Positions 52,881 through 61,347 of a DNA stretch of 64,000 bases are shown in pieces (the stretch's first letter is position 1; each line of letters starts with the position of its first letter). The position numbers and the translations under genes are program-made. The notes under the pieces are model-generated. The model did no database searches and was not told the origin of the DNA. It was given only the letters and a program-made list of their open reading frames with translations. The DNA is from Bacillus sp. FJAT-22090. GTDB lineage: Bacteria > Bacillota > Bacilli > Bacillales_A > Planococcaceae. The stretch spans positions 124,001 through 188,000 of the forward strand of contig NZ_VEBK01000004.1 of the NCBI RefSeq assembly GCF_007676755.1, given 5' to 3'.

Positions 52881-53576
52881 GTGAATGAAGTTTCATCAAA
52901 ATCAGTAATCTGGTCATCGAAAGAGCTTTTATTCTCACTTTTTCTTACATTCATCATTGTCCCGATCATAATCGAGAACTGGTTGCATGATTGGTTATAC
53001 ATCTTATTTGACGACGAATTGTATGCTGGTACGTTTACAGGATTAATAATGGCAATTATCTTTATAGCAGGAATCTATTTTGTTGCATTGAAACCAAAAG
53101 GTCTATCTTGGCGTGGGGTTGGATTACTCCCGTTCCATAAGTCTTACTGGAAATCGGTTATTTTGTGGACGATTGTCTTGATTATAACCAGTGTTGGCAT
53201 TGTTGTTTTAATGGAAATGGCAGGTTGGACATCAGCAAATGCAAAGACAAGAAGCCTCCAAAACAATTTAAATGTATGGACGGTATTAATCGGTTTTGTA
53301 TCTGCGGCTATTATTTCTCCTATTTATGAAGAAATTTTCTATCGTGGGTTTCTGTATAAATGGTTTAGGATGAAATGGGGAGTTCCAACTGGTGTTCTTT
53401 TCAGCTCTCTCATCTTTATGCTTGTTCATATTCCTACGTATAATACCTTACCAATCAATTTTCTATCAGGCATCATTTTTGCATGGACATATGAAAAATC
53501 TGGTTCTGTGTATCCAGGAATGATTGTTCATGGCGTCTTTAATGGTATAGCAGTTCTACTTACGGTAATTGGGTAG
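52881..53576 (+). CDS. CPBP-family intramembrane glutamic endopeptidase
   Basis: 231 residues with about six membrane helices. The CPBP (Abi, Rce1-like) motifs are present: motif 1 EEIFYRGFLYKW near residues 151-162 with the catalytic Glu-Glu and Arg, motif 2 FSSLIFMLVHIP near 178-189 with the His, and a final VHGVFNG. Such proteases act in bacteriocin immunity or membrane protein turnover. The GTG start at 52881 has GGAGG about 8 nt upstream. It is divergent from the MerR gene. Confidence 0.9.
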   Translation: MNEVSSKSVIWSSKELLFSLFLTFIIVPIIIENWLHDWLYILFDDELYAGTFTGLIMAIIFIAGIYFVALKPKGLSWRGVGLLPFHKSYWKSVILWTIVLIITSVGIVVLMEMAGWTSANAKTRSLQNNLNVWTVLIGFVSAAIISPIYEEIFYRGFLYKWFRMKWGVPTGVLFSSLIFMLVHIPTYNTLPINFLSGIIFAWTYEKSGSVYPGMIVHGVFNGIAVLLTVIG

Positions 53577-53606
53577 GTATCTACTAATACAAACTCAACC
53601 ATCATC

Positions 53607-53663
53607 TTAAGAGCACCAGGTTCACACACAATTTGATGTTGTGGACGAACCTGGTGCTCTTAA
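53607..53663. terminator. Bidirectional terminator between the CPBP gene and the coiled-coil operon
   Basis: TTAAGAGCACCAGGTTC / GAACCTGGTGCTCTTAA perfect 17-bp stem with a 23-nt loop, between convergent genes. Its loop-proximal sequence resembles the terminator after the MerR gene. Confidence 0.85.
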
Positions 53664-53677
53664 TTGCTAATCAATTA

Positions 53678-54628
53678 TTAGATTGTAACCTTGCTCAATG
53701 ACTTATTTAGTAAAAATAATACTTTTTCATTGAAGAGAGATGGAGCAATCCGAGACATTTCATCAATTGTTTTATATTGTATTAGATTAAATTGAGGATG
53801 GTTTTCGATGCCTCTTAAAATACTGTTCATGACTTCGTGTGCTTTTGGATTCATCATTATATCGGAAAATGTACATTCTGTAGAAAAAGTACCACTAACC
53901 TTTGGCAACTCTTCTATTGTGACATTTTGTACATTTGGCATCGCAAACCAATCCGTAATAGAGTATATGTCTATTTCTACAGGTTCTAGAGCACTAGGCG
54001 CTTCAGATTTTGATTCTGTAGATTGATTTGGTTCCGGATTTACTTCAGTTATTGGAGCAGATTCTACGCTACCTCCCTTTTCGGTTGCAGGAGTAGCTTC
54101 TGGGTTAGGTGTCGGAGTAGGTATAACTGGTTCTTGTGCTATTGGCACTTCTGGATTAGGTATCGGAACTAGTTTCAATTCCGTAGCTTGTCCATCCATT
54201 TGCGCTTTCGCTTGATTTATAATTGCATCCAGGTTTGCTAATACCGCTGCTTCCTGTTCACTGTTATCGATTTTCATGCCTACTTTCAAGTTGTTTGCGT
54301 ATTCTTGCAATGCTGTAATACGGGTTTGTTTTTGAGAAGCGGTGAAATTAGCTAGTTCACTTTGAGCAGTTTTCATTTCTTCTTGTAGGTCTACCTCTAA
54401 ACTTTTCATAAGGCGATCAGTTTCTAATGCAACTGCACCATCAATTTCTTGAACCGACTCTTCTTTTTTATTATTAAACCAATTTGTGAGTAATCCTTGG
54501 ATATCTTGATCAGCTAAAGCGGTTTTTACGCCACTTCCGAGGCTGATACTTAAGAATAAAACCCCTGAAATAATCGTGATTTTTTTTAATGTTCTCGTTT
54601 TTTTATATTTCTCGACTCTACTTAGCAT
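53678..54628 (-). CDS. Exported coiled-coil protein with Pro-rich linker and C-terminal domain
   Basis: 316 residues. The signal peptide is at about 14-39 (ITIISGVLFLSISLGSGVKTALA), followed by GLLTNWFNNKKEESVQEI, a variant of the WYD-x2-F-x-K motif of its upstream neighbours. A helical coiled-coil region runs to about 150, then a Pro/Glu/Thr-rich linker (about 155-215) and a C-terminal domain (about 220-316) with one Cys (STECTFSDIMMNP). Last and most elaborate gene of the four-gene paralog operon. No known family recognised; a cell-surface role is inferred from export and linker composition. Confidence 0.8.
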   Translation of the reverse strand: MLSRVEKYKKTRTLKKITIISGVLFLSISLGSGVKTALADQDIQGLLTNWFNNKKEESVQEIDGAVALETDRLMKSLEVDLQEEMKTAQSELANFTASQKQTRITALQEYANNLKVGMKIDNSEQEAAVLANLDAIINQAKAQMDGQATELKLVPIPNPEVPIAQEPVIPTPTPNPEATPATEKGGSVESAPITEVNPEPNQSTESKSEAPSALEPVEIDIYSITDWFAMPNVQNVTIEELPKVSGTFSTECTFSDIMMNPKAHEVMNSILRGIENHPQFNLIQYKTIDEMSRIAPSLFNEKVLFLLNKSLSKVTI

Positions 54629-54650
54629 TTTGATTCCTCCAATTAGAAGA

Positions 54651-54680
54651 ATAAGAACCTCTAATGGTCGAGGTTCTTAT
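54651..54680 (-). terminator. Terminator or attenuator inside the coiled-coil operon
   Basis: ATAAGAACCTC / GAGGTTCTTAT perfect stem with an 8-nt loop between the third and fourth genes; the T tail is short (TCTTCT), so partial read-through into the last gene is likely. Confidence 0.65.
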
Positions 54681-54703
54681 AGAATATTATTTGCAAGATA
54701 GAA

Positions 54704-55471
54704 TTAAATTCCGTCTACTAAGTCCTTCATTTCTTTCTTAGCAATTTGTTCTAACCCCTCTGCTTGACCCATGATTATTCGATTATGACCAGCAACTAAT
54801 TTAGTTGTTGTTAAATTGATATTTTTAATTAGTATATTTATTTTCGTATCAATTACACCTTTAAGTTCATTAACCGTCGCAGTCGATTTTGATTCCAATT
54901 CTATTTGGAGATCTAGCTTCGCATCGGCAATTGCCTTTTTCAACTCATCAACAGCAGAAGCGGTTGATGCTTTTATTTCTTTTTGTACAAATGCTAAAGC
55001 TTCTGCACCTTCAGTATTTGTATGTTTTAACATTTCTGCTTCGGCTGAATTTAACGCTTCATCTGCTGCTGAGTTAATCTTATTTTTTGCTGCGTCTGAG
55101 AGTGTTTTGAATTGGCTGTCCATATAGCCTTCTATTTTTGCCTTTTCACCTTTAATAGCATCAATATGTTCATTCTTTTGATCATTAATGTTTTTACTTT
55201 TATCTGCTATTTGCTTTGCTGCTCCCTCATCAATTTTCTTTGTTGCATTTTCCTTTAAATCTTTGACCTCTGTAGCAAAACCATCGAGTTTATCTTTTTG
55301 ATATGCTTGATAGTTGGTTTCAACATTTGCAGAGGTTTTTCCAAATTGCACATCATACCAAGCTTTAATCTTAATTCCTGCATCAGAAGCACCGAATGCT
55401 ACTCCGGATCCTGCGAATAGTGTTACTGCAACTGTTCCTGCGATGACTTTTCCTTTTACTGTTTTAATCAT
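54704..55471 (-). CDS. Exported coiled-coil WYD-motif protein (255 residues)
   Basis: A signal peptide (MIKTVKGKVIAGTVAVTLFAGSGVAFGA) is followed by GIKIKAWYDVQFGKTSANV, the shared motif of this operon, and then almost continuous amphipathic helix with Lys/Glu/Asp/Ala to the end, including TNTEGAEALAFVQKEI and TATVNELKGVIDTKINILI, both also found in the upstream paralog. The helical repeats resemble apolipoprotein-like bundles. Function unknown. GGGAG precedes the ATG. Confidence 0.82.
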   Translation of the reverse strand: MIKTVKGKVIAGTVAVTLFAGSGVAFGASDAGIKIKAWYDVQFGKTSANVETNYQAYQKDKLDGFATEVKDLKENATKKIDEGAAKQIADKSKNINDQKNEHIDAIKGEKAKIEGYMDSQFKTLSDAAKNKINSAADEALNSAEAEMLKHTNTEGAEALAFVQKEIKASTASAVDELKKAIADAKLDLQIELESKSTATVNELKGVIDTKINILIKNINLTTTKLVAGHNRIIMGQAEGLEQIAKKEMKDLVDGI

Positions 55472-55532
55472 TTATATATCTCCCTTAGTTTATTGTTGTG
55501 GTTGAGTAATTCTTCTTGGCATTAGTTCTCTA

Positions 55533-56312
55533 TTATTTTCCATTTATTAATTCTTTAACACGTTCCTCTAATTTCAGCTTAGATGCGGCTTCTAGTTCTC
55601 CAGCTTTTTTATTAATTGCATCTTGATGTGCTGCTACTAATTGTTCAGTTTTGGTAGTTATCAAACCAAGAATTCTAGTAATCTCATCATCCACAGTTTT
55701 ATTAATTGATTCAATAGTAGCCCCACTTTTTTTATCTAATAGAGTTTTCAAATGAGCTTTTGTATCATTTATTTCTTTTTCAAGTTCTGATAATGCATTA
55801 TTTGTAGCTTTATCAATTTCGTTATTCAAAAATTTTAGGGCTTCTTTTCCCTCAGCACTTGTATGTTTATTTAAATCATATTCAGCTAAACCATAAGCAA
55901 CCTTACTCGTTGTTTTTAGCGCTGAATTAGCTTTATCTTCAATTTTTCTAAACTCATTTTCTATATTATTTTCTATTTCTTCTTTTTTAGTTTTAACTGA
56001 ATTTATATATTTATCCTTTTCTACATTTATACTATCTGTAGCGGTAGTAGTAGCAAAATCTCTAGTTGTATTAATATCTGTCGTTGCATCCTCTTTCAAG
56101 TTTTGAGTCTCTTTTCCAAACTCTAAGAACTTTTCCACAGAATGTTTCCCTGTTGTTGTAGCTACCTCAATACTTGCTTTTCTGAATTGGGAGTCATACC
56201 AGCTCTTCAATCCAGCACCCGCATCTGTAGCACCGAATGCTACTCCCGTACCAGATAATAGTCCTACTACTACTGTTCCTGCAATTACTTTACGTTTTAC
56301 TGTTTTTTTCAA
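55533..56312 (-). CDS. Exported coiled-coil WYD-motif protein (259 residues)
   Basis: A close paralog of the following gene: signal peptide (KRKVIAGTVVVGLLSGTGVAFGA), then GLKSWYDSQFRKASIEVA, then a long amphipathic helical region with KHTSAEGKEALKFLNNEI and GATIESINKTVDDEITRIL. Translation begins at TTG 56312, with GGGAG upstream. About 60 bp separates it from each neighbour, with the same short leader pattern, consistent with tandem duplication. Confidence 0.82.
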   Translation of the reverse strand: MKKTVKRKVIAGTVVVGLLSGTGVAFGATDAGAGLKSWYDSQFRKASIEVATTTGKHSVEKFLEFGKETQNLKEDATTDINTTRDFATTTATDSINVEKDKYINSVKTKKEEIENNIENEFRKIEDKANSALKTTSKVAYGLAEYDLNKHTSAEGKEALKFLNNEIDKATNNALSELEKEINDTKAHLKTLLDKKSGATIESINKTVDDEITRILGLITTKTEQLVAAHQDAINKKAGELEAASKLKLEERVKELINGK

Positions 56313-56372
56313 TTAAATATCTCCCTTTGATTTGCAATTTTTTGAATGAATTTATGATAAATAAATCAGTGC

Positions 56373-56795
56373 TTAATGGCTTAATACATTTGCCAAAATT
56401 TCTTCGATATCTTGACGGACATCCTCTTCAATTTCTACCTTGTCCACATATTCATCAAAGCTGACCTTCTCCAACTCAGTAACCGTTTCATCTATACGAA
56501 TTTTAATATCGTTCGACCTAGCCCCGATTCTTGAATTTATTTCTTTGACCTGACCTTCTAATAAATCAGAAATGATACTAGCAAAACTCTCTTTAGATTC
56601 CGTTAAAAAGCCATTCATCTCCTTTAAGACTTCTTTCACACCTATTGAAGTGGCTTCCTTGAACTTTTCACTCTCCTTCTGAAATGATTGATCATACCAT
56701 TTAGAAAGGGAGGTGCGTGGCAAGCCACTGGCGTAAATGGTACTAGATCCCAGTAAAACAAAAAATACTAAAACTATTCCTACAACTTTTTTCAA
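56373..56795 (-). CDS. Short exported WYD-motif protein (140 residues), first gene of the operon
   Basis: From TTG 56795 (AAAGGGGTG upstream). A signal peptide (KKVVGIVLVFFVLLGSSTIYAS) is followed by SLSKWYDQSFQKESEKF and a single amphipathic helical region of about 90 residues ending with EEDVRQDIEEILANVL. It has the same head motif as its neighbours but only half the length. It may form mixed bundles with the longer paralogs; this is inference. Confidence 0.78.
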   Translation of the reverse strand: MKKVVGIVLVFFVLLGSSTIYASGLPRTSLSKWYDQSFQKESEKFKEATSIGVKEVLKEMNGFLTESKESFASIISDLLEGQVKEINSRIGARSNDIKIRIDETVTELEKVSFDEYVDKVEIEEDVRQDIEEILANVLSH

Positions 56796-56837
56796 CGTTA
56801 GCACCCCTTTCCAGTTGCCCTCAACCATTCTATCCAT

Positions 56838-57233
56838 ATACCTAAACTTTTATAACTAAAATTTTAGAAATAAAAACCTCCCTATAGTTCTATAGTTTAT
56901 TTTCTACTTCACTTCAAGTTCACGTTTAATTAGATAGTGACAGAAGATTAACATAATTATACTTCCGCTAATTTTGCGGTCGATATTTTCTTCATAACTT
57001 CTTCTTTTTCTACAAACAAAGTCATAAGCTCTGAGCTTGCGACCAATATTATAGGTAAATGGTTATAAATATAACGCATTTTTCTTCAAAACATCTTAAA
57101 GTTAGTGACTAATTACATAAGTACATTTTTAAAAAACCTTTTAATAATATGCGCACCATCCCTTATACCTATTTAATTCACTTCTTTTTACTCACTAAAT
57201 TTATTTAACCTATTGGTATTATCCAAATCTCTG
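56838..57233. other. AT-rich intergenic region upstream of the coiled-coil operon
   Basis: About 400 bp of very AT-rich sequence with no supported ORF. It probably contains the promoter of the coiled-coil operon near 56850-56950. No RNA gene or known operator was recognised. Confidence 0.5.
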
Positions 57234-57502
57234 TTAGTTGTAATTTGGACTAGTTAAGTTGTAAAATCAGACATCTTAGTTGTAATAGTATAATTCTTCC
57301 AGAGGTTTAATGCACAAAAAGCCTCTCACCAAGTAAGGTAGGAAGCTCTAAAAAGTTATTTAAACTAATTTCAAACAAACTCATTTTACCAAATCTCTAT
57401 AGTTGTAAATTTGAGTGGTTTAGTTGTAAAAATCATTCCGTTAGTTGTAATTTTGACTGATTTAGTTGTAAAATCGGACGATTTAGTTGTAATAGTATAA
57501 TT
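57234..57502. repeat. Second array of 21-bp-phased TTAGTTGTAA iterons, downstream of clpP
   Basis: Iterons start at 57234, 57255 and 57276, then after a spacer at 57399, 57420, 57441, 57462 and 57483, again at exact 21-bp steps. The spacer shares AAACTAATTTCAAAC with the 51.4-51.9 kb array. It also contains CACAAAAAGCCTCTCACCAAG, similar to the clpP terminator at 57.52 kb, suggesting that the unit was formed by duplicating sequence next to a terminator. Confidence 0.88.
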
Positions 57503-57526
57503 CCCCCAGAAAATTAGTACACAAAA

Positions 57527-57553
57527 AGCCCCTCACCAGTAAGATGAGGAGCT
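57527..57553 (-). terminator. Terminator of clpP
   Basis: AGCTCCTCATC...GGTGAGGGGCTTTTTGTG on the minus strand, directly after the clpP stop codon. Confidence 0.8.
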
Positions 57554-57561
57554 GTAGTATA

Positions 57562-58137
57562 TTATACAATTTGATCGATTATCCCATATTCCATCGCTTC
57601 TTCTGCTGTCATGAAATAGTCACGGTCGGAGTCTTTGGCGATTTTGTCTATTGTCTGGCCTGTTCTTTCGGAAAAAATCCGATTAATTCTTTCTTTCATT
57701 AAGAGAATGCGTCTAGCACTAATTTCGATATCGCTAGCCTGACCTTGTACTCCTCCCAGTGGTTGATGAATCATGATTTCGCTGTTTGGCAAGGCAAAGC
57801 GTTTTCCTTTTGTACCAGCTACGAGTATTGTTGCTCCGAAAGATGCAGCCAATCCGGTACAAATCGTGCGCACATCCGGTTTAATAATTTGCATCGTATC
57901 GTAAATTGCAAATCCCGCACTTACCGACCCACCTGGGCTATTGATGTATAAGGAAATATCCTTTGTTGGATCTTCTGCCTCTAAAAACAACATTTGAGCG
58001 ACTATATTGTTTGCGACGACGTCATTTATTTCTGATCCTAGGAAAATAATTCGATCTTTTAATAATCTCGAATAAATATCATACGAACGTTCTCCACGAC
58101 TAGTTTGTTCCACTACATACGGAATAAGATTTGACAT
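57562..58137 (-). CDS. clpP: ATP-dependent Clp protease proteolytic subunit, divergent copy
   Basis: 191 residues. The Ser-His-Asp triad is intact: Ser in [11 protein letters not shown], His in [10 protein letters not shown] and Asp in DSDRDYF. Residues around the active Ser (GLAASFGA) differ from the usual GMAASMGA, and the C-terminal extension found in housekeeping ClpP is missing. It lies 15 nt after the ECF sigma gene, an unusual neighbour, suggesting a second, specialised ClpP rather than the main one. AAAGGGG precedes the ATG. Confidence 0.9.
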   Translation of the reverse strand: MSNLIPYVVEQTSRGERSYDIYSRLLKDRIIFLGSEINDVVANNIVAQMLFLEAEDPTKDISLYINSPGGSVSAGFAIYDTMQIIKPDVRTICTGLAASFGATILVAGTKGKRFALPNSEIMIHQPLGGVQGQASDIEISARRILLMKERINRIFSERTGQTIDKIAKDSDRDYFMTAEEAMEYGIIDQIV

Positions 58138-58152
58138 TTTTTATCCCCTTTT

Positions 58153-58968
58153 CTATGCTATAGCTGAAAATTCCTGCTTCAACCATGCTATCTGCGACAA
58201 AAGTGCTGATAGTTCTAATTGATAAAACGGTACGAATAATAATTCGCCATTTTTCTTTGGAATTGAGATAAGCACATAAGGAGTACTGCCACCCACAAAA
58301 GTTTGAAGTCTTGAGGTTGAAGAGGGTAAAGATTCATTTTTGCCAATACGCATAAACGATGCGTGTATTTCTTTTTGATAAAGACGTACCACTTCTTCAG
58401 GATTTCCATTGTTTAATGCGTTTATATAAGGAAATGATCGATCATCGTCCAACTCGTAATAGGAGCCAGGAAAATCTAGTTTGGTTAGAGCTTTTCGCGC
58501 CCGATGAAGTGCTGCTTTAATAGACCCCTCTGTAACGGAGAGCAAGTCTGCTGTTTGTTTTGCTGTGTAGCCAAATCCAAATATAAATAATACAATTGCT
58601 CTTTGTTTAGCGGTCAATTGGTTAAGCAAGACATTGATTGCTAGACTAAGCGATTCTGTTGCAGACTTATCTTCTGATTTTATACTGGATAAATCATATT
58701 TCATATCCTCTGCAACTTTTCGTTTACGATGTTTATCAATCCATGTATTAGATGCAATACGATATAAATAGGCTTTTGCCATCTGTTTTGGTTTCTTCAT
58801 CCAGCTTTCATATGCTTTTAGCAATGTCTCTTGTAATAAATCCTCTCCATCCCACTTCGTATTCGCAAGGGATAAACAGTACTTTCTTAAATCGTGCGTA
58901 TACGGCTGAATAGCCATCTCAAATTCTTCATTCATGTCTATGGGGGTATTTTCAACAAGCGGCCGCAT
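58153..58968 (-). CDS. ECF-type sigma factor with C-terminal extension
   Basis: 271 residues. Region 2 is at about 18-85 (DLRKYCLSLANTKWDGEDLLQETLLKAYESW and YRIASNTWIDKHRKRK) and region 4 at about 105-165 (AIVLFIFGFGYTAKQTADLLSVTEGSIKAALHRARKAL). A further ~100-residue domain (about 170-271, LQTFVGGSTPYVLISIPKKNGELLFVPFYQLE) is attached, as in ECF sigma factors with fused control domains instead of an anti-sigma partner. No anti-sigma gene is adjacent. AGGAGG precedes the ATG. It is apparently co-transcribed with clpP. Confidence 0.87.
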   Translation of the reverse strand: MRPLVENTPIDMNEEFEMAIQPYTHDLRKYCLSLANTKWDGEDLLQETLLKAYESWMKKPKQMAKAYLYRIASNTWIDKHRKRKVAEDMKYDLSSIKSEDKSATESLSLAINVLLNQLTAKQRAIVLFIFGFGYTAKQTADLLSVTEGSIKAALHRARKALTKLDFPGSYYELDDDRSFPYINALNNGNPEEVVRLYQKEIHASFMRIGKNESLPSSTSRLQTFVGGSTPYVLISIPKKNGELLFVPFYQLELSALLSQIAWLKQEFSAIA

Positions 58969-59054
58969 GTTTTCCCTCCTACAAATTTGTCTTTCACTTA
59001 TATAAACGAAAAAAGTATTTGAAAAGGTACGGTACAGGGATATAAATATGTTAT

Positions 59055-59612
59055 TTATCGGTACGTATCGTGTATTGGTTGAAACAAGTCCTCTTTCGCG
59101 TCTCTTACTACAGAAAAATTATCCACATTATAATGACCATGTAGTATTTTATTGTGATGATTAATTATTTGCTCAGCAGACAAAATAGCGCTATCTGTAG
59201 TAGAGTGTCCATCCCCAACTAATGTGACGTCCAAATGATTTACTGTTGCTGTTCTCACTGCTGTGTCAATGCAATGCTCAGTTTTACATCCCATTATGAC
59301 TACATGGTTAATTTCATTTTCCTCCAAGAAACTTTTTAGGCCTGTGCCATAAAATGAATTTGTAGCAGCTTTATCAAATACTTTATGTGCAGACGGAATT
59401 TTAATATCCCGATGTATTTGAAAACCTTCCCCTTCTCCTTCAGAAACATCTGTATCACGTACAAAGACAACTAAAGCCTCTGAATCTCGAGCTTTTTCAA
59501 TCACTAAATTAATATTTTCCACTAATTCCTCTTTCTTAAAAACACTTTTTTCTTCCTGGTTTCCTTCAATTAATTCCTCTTGAGCATCAATGATTAGTAA
59601 AGCTTGCTTCAA
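59055..59612 (-). CDS. Isochorismatase-family cysteine hydrolase
   Basis: 185 residues. The catalytic triad is visible: Asp in ALLIIDAQEEL, Lys in DKAATNSFYGTGL and Cys in IMGCKTEHCIDTAVRTA. Relatives hydrolyse amides such as nicotinamide or carbamoyl groups; the substrate is undefined here. The start is taken as TTG 59612, with AAAGGAG 8 nt upstream, since a GTG 9 nt earlier overlaps that site. A 16-codon leader ORF lies just upstream. Confidence 0.87.
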   Translation of the reverse strand: MKQALLIIDAQEELIEGNQEEKSVFKKEELVENINLVIEKARDSEALVVFVRDTDVSEGEGEGFQIHRDIKIPSAHKVFDKAATNSFYGTGLKSFLEENEINHVVIMGCKTEHCIDTAVRTATVNHLDVTLVGDGHSTTDSAILSAEQIINHHNKILHGHYNVDNFSVVRDAKEDLFQPIHDTYR

Positions 59613-59629
59613 ATAAAACACTCCTTTTA

Positions 59630-59680
59630 TTATGAGACTAATTTCCTTGCCTTAAGCACCTTATTCATTTTGTTTATCAT
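59630..59680 (-). CDS. Candidate 16-residue leader peptide
   Basis: ATG 59680 preceded by AAAGGAGGCGG, a near-ideal ribosome site, translating to MINKMNKVLKARKLVS and ending at 59630, 18 nt before the hydrolase start. The peptide is basic. It could be a leader peptide affecting hydrolase translation, or simply an unnoticed small protein. No codon bias or family supports it beyond the ribosome site. Confidence 0.4.
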   Translation of the reverse strand: MINKMNKVLKARKLVS

Positions 59681-59804
59681 AAAAACCGCCTCCTTTATAG
59701 AATAAAATACCATAAAAAAAGGATTTTCACTTGTTCTCTTGGACTTTCGTGAAGGATTTTTCATCTAGTTGTTCGAATAATGTAATAATAGAAAGGAGTT
59801 AATT

Positions 59805-60461
59805 ATGTTAAGAGAAGAACTGATTTCAACATTAGCGAGTAGCATATTAAAACTAAAAACCAACCACCCGATTAGAGTGGGGATTAGCGGGATTACAGCT
59901 TCAGGAAAAACTACCCTAGCAAATGAGCTAACTAAGGAACTTCAAAGTATGAAGAAAAATGTAATCAGGACTAGCATAGATAATTTCCATCACCCCAAAA
60001 ATCATCGATATCGACAAGGAAAAGAATCAGCTATCGGTTACTATGAGGATGCGCATGATTATGATTCCTTTAAAGAAAAACTCTTAATTCCCCTAGGTCC
60101 TGAAGGAGATCTGCAATTCCAAAGAAGCTCTCTAGACTTAGAAAGGGATGAATACGTTCAACCTAAGTTGCAATTAGCACCGAAGGATATGATATTAATT
60201 GTGGATGGGACCTTTTTATTTAAAAAGGATTTAATAGATCTATATGATTATAAAATATTTGTTAAAACTGACTTTGAGTTAGCTAGAACTAGAGGGGCCA
60301 AGAGAGAAGAAAAAAATTTTGGAGGCTACGAGATAGCCCAAGACATGTTTAAAAACAGATATCATGCTGCTTGCAAGCTTTACTTGGAACAACATTTACC
60401 AGAACTTCACGCGGATGTTGTAGTTCTTAATAATAATTTGAAAAACCCTGCTTTCGGATAA
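59805..60461 (+). CDS. Uridine-kinase-like P-loop protein
   Basis: 218 residues. The Walker A motif is GISGITASGKTTLANELTK near residues 27-45. A kinase-like DNFHHPKNHRYRQGKESAIGYYEDAHD segment follows at about 63-89, typical of the uridine kinase/phosphoribulokinase superfamily, and then ILIVDGTFLF. The physiological substrate is unknown. AAAGGAG precedes the ATG. Its strand and terminator make it monocistronic. Confidence 0.85.
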   Translation: MLREELISTLASSILKLKTNHPIRVGISGITASGKTTLANELTKELQSMKKNVIRTSIDNFHHPKNHRYRQGKESAIGYYEDAHDYDSFKEKLLIPLGPEGDLQFQRSSLDLERDEYVQPKLQLAPKDMILIVDGTFLFKKDLIDLYDYKIFVKTDFELARTRGAKREEKNFGGYEIAQDMFKNRYHAACKLYLEQHLPELHADVVVLNNNLKNPAFG

Positions 60462-60476
60462 CCTATTACATCAATA

Positions 60477-60515
60477 AAGTTACTTGTTTTCAGAAAAAAG
60501 AAAACAAGTAACTTT
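60477..60515. terminator. Terminator after the kinase-like gene
   Basis: AAAGTTACTTGTTTTC / GAAAACAAGTAACTTT perfect 16-bp stem with a 7-nt loop and TTCTATTTATTTTT behind it. Confidence 0.88.
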
Positions 60516-60558
60516 TTCTATTTATTTTTACTAAAGAGTTAATACTCCCCTACCCAGT

Positions 60559-61347
60559 TTAATCTTGCTGGAATTTTTTTTGAGCAATCCAAAAATGTGC
60601 AACGAACAATGTGAGCAAAATCCAGATAGACGTGGTCGCTATATTTCCAAATAAACTGGAGTCAACTGAACCTGTAAATAGCAAAGTCATTGCATGCTGA
60701 CTCATTCCCGCTGGATTCACTAAGTCAATTGTGGGATGCAAACCAATTATCATTCTACAAAGAAGAAGAAACACAATCCCTATCAAAGCAATAACTCCTT
60801 GTCCCTTAAAAATGGTACTAATCATCAAGGTGAAAGAGACCATAAAAAGAACCCAGATTGAATAAATCAGAAGGGCTACAAGCATATGTGAAATAGATAC
60901 TTCTGTAAAAAGGTAATTAACGTATAAGAACGAAATGAGGTAGCCGAACGCCACACTTACAATTACTAATAAATAATTGGATATAATTTTGCCAGTGACA
61001 TAGGACCAAACCGTTACAGGTCTTGTTAAAATAAATGCAAGCATTCCACTTGTTTTGTCAGCTTGAATCATCCCCATCATAGAAATGACAATAATCATGA
61101 TGCCAAGCTGGTCGAACTGAGATCCAAGTGTTGTTGCCAATACTTGTCCCCCTTCCTGCTGAATCATAGTGGGATCAATCGTAATACCTTGACCTCCGCC
61201 AAGTGCTTCCAAAATAGTTGGCAAGTAATATGTTAGCACTGGCTGAGTCATTCCTAAAAATATGAACACGATTGGCAACCAAACTAGTTTAAAATCACGT
61301 AACATTTGTGCAAATTCTTTATTCATCAAGATAAAAAAGGGACTCAT
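60559..61347 (-). CDS. ABC-2 type permease (YxlG-like)
   Basis: 262 residues with six membrane helices and a short extracytoplasmic loop after the first. The ABC-2 pattern includes MNKEFAQMLRDFKLVWLPIVF and ADKTSGMLAFILTRPVTVWSYVTGKIISNYLLV. It overlaps the ATPase gene by 4 nt. The order PLDc_N protein / ATPase / permease is that of yxlE-yxlF-yxlG in B. subtilis. Confidence 0.88.
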   Translation of the reverse strand: MSPFFILMNKEFAQMLRDFKLVWLPIVFIFLGMTQPVLTYYLPTILEALGGGQGITIDPTMIQQEGGQVLATTLGSQFDQLGIMIIVISMMGMIQADKTSGMLAFILTRPVTVWSYVTGKIISNYLLVIVSVAFGYLISFLYVNYLFTEVSISHMLVALLIYSIWVLFMVSFTLMISTIFKGQGVIALIGIVFLLLCRMIIGLHPTIDLVNPAGMSQHAMTLLFTGSVDSSLFGNIATTSIWILLTLFVAHFWIAQKKFQQD

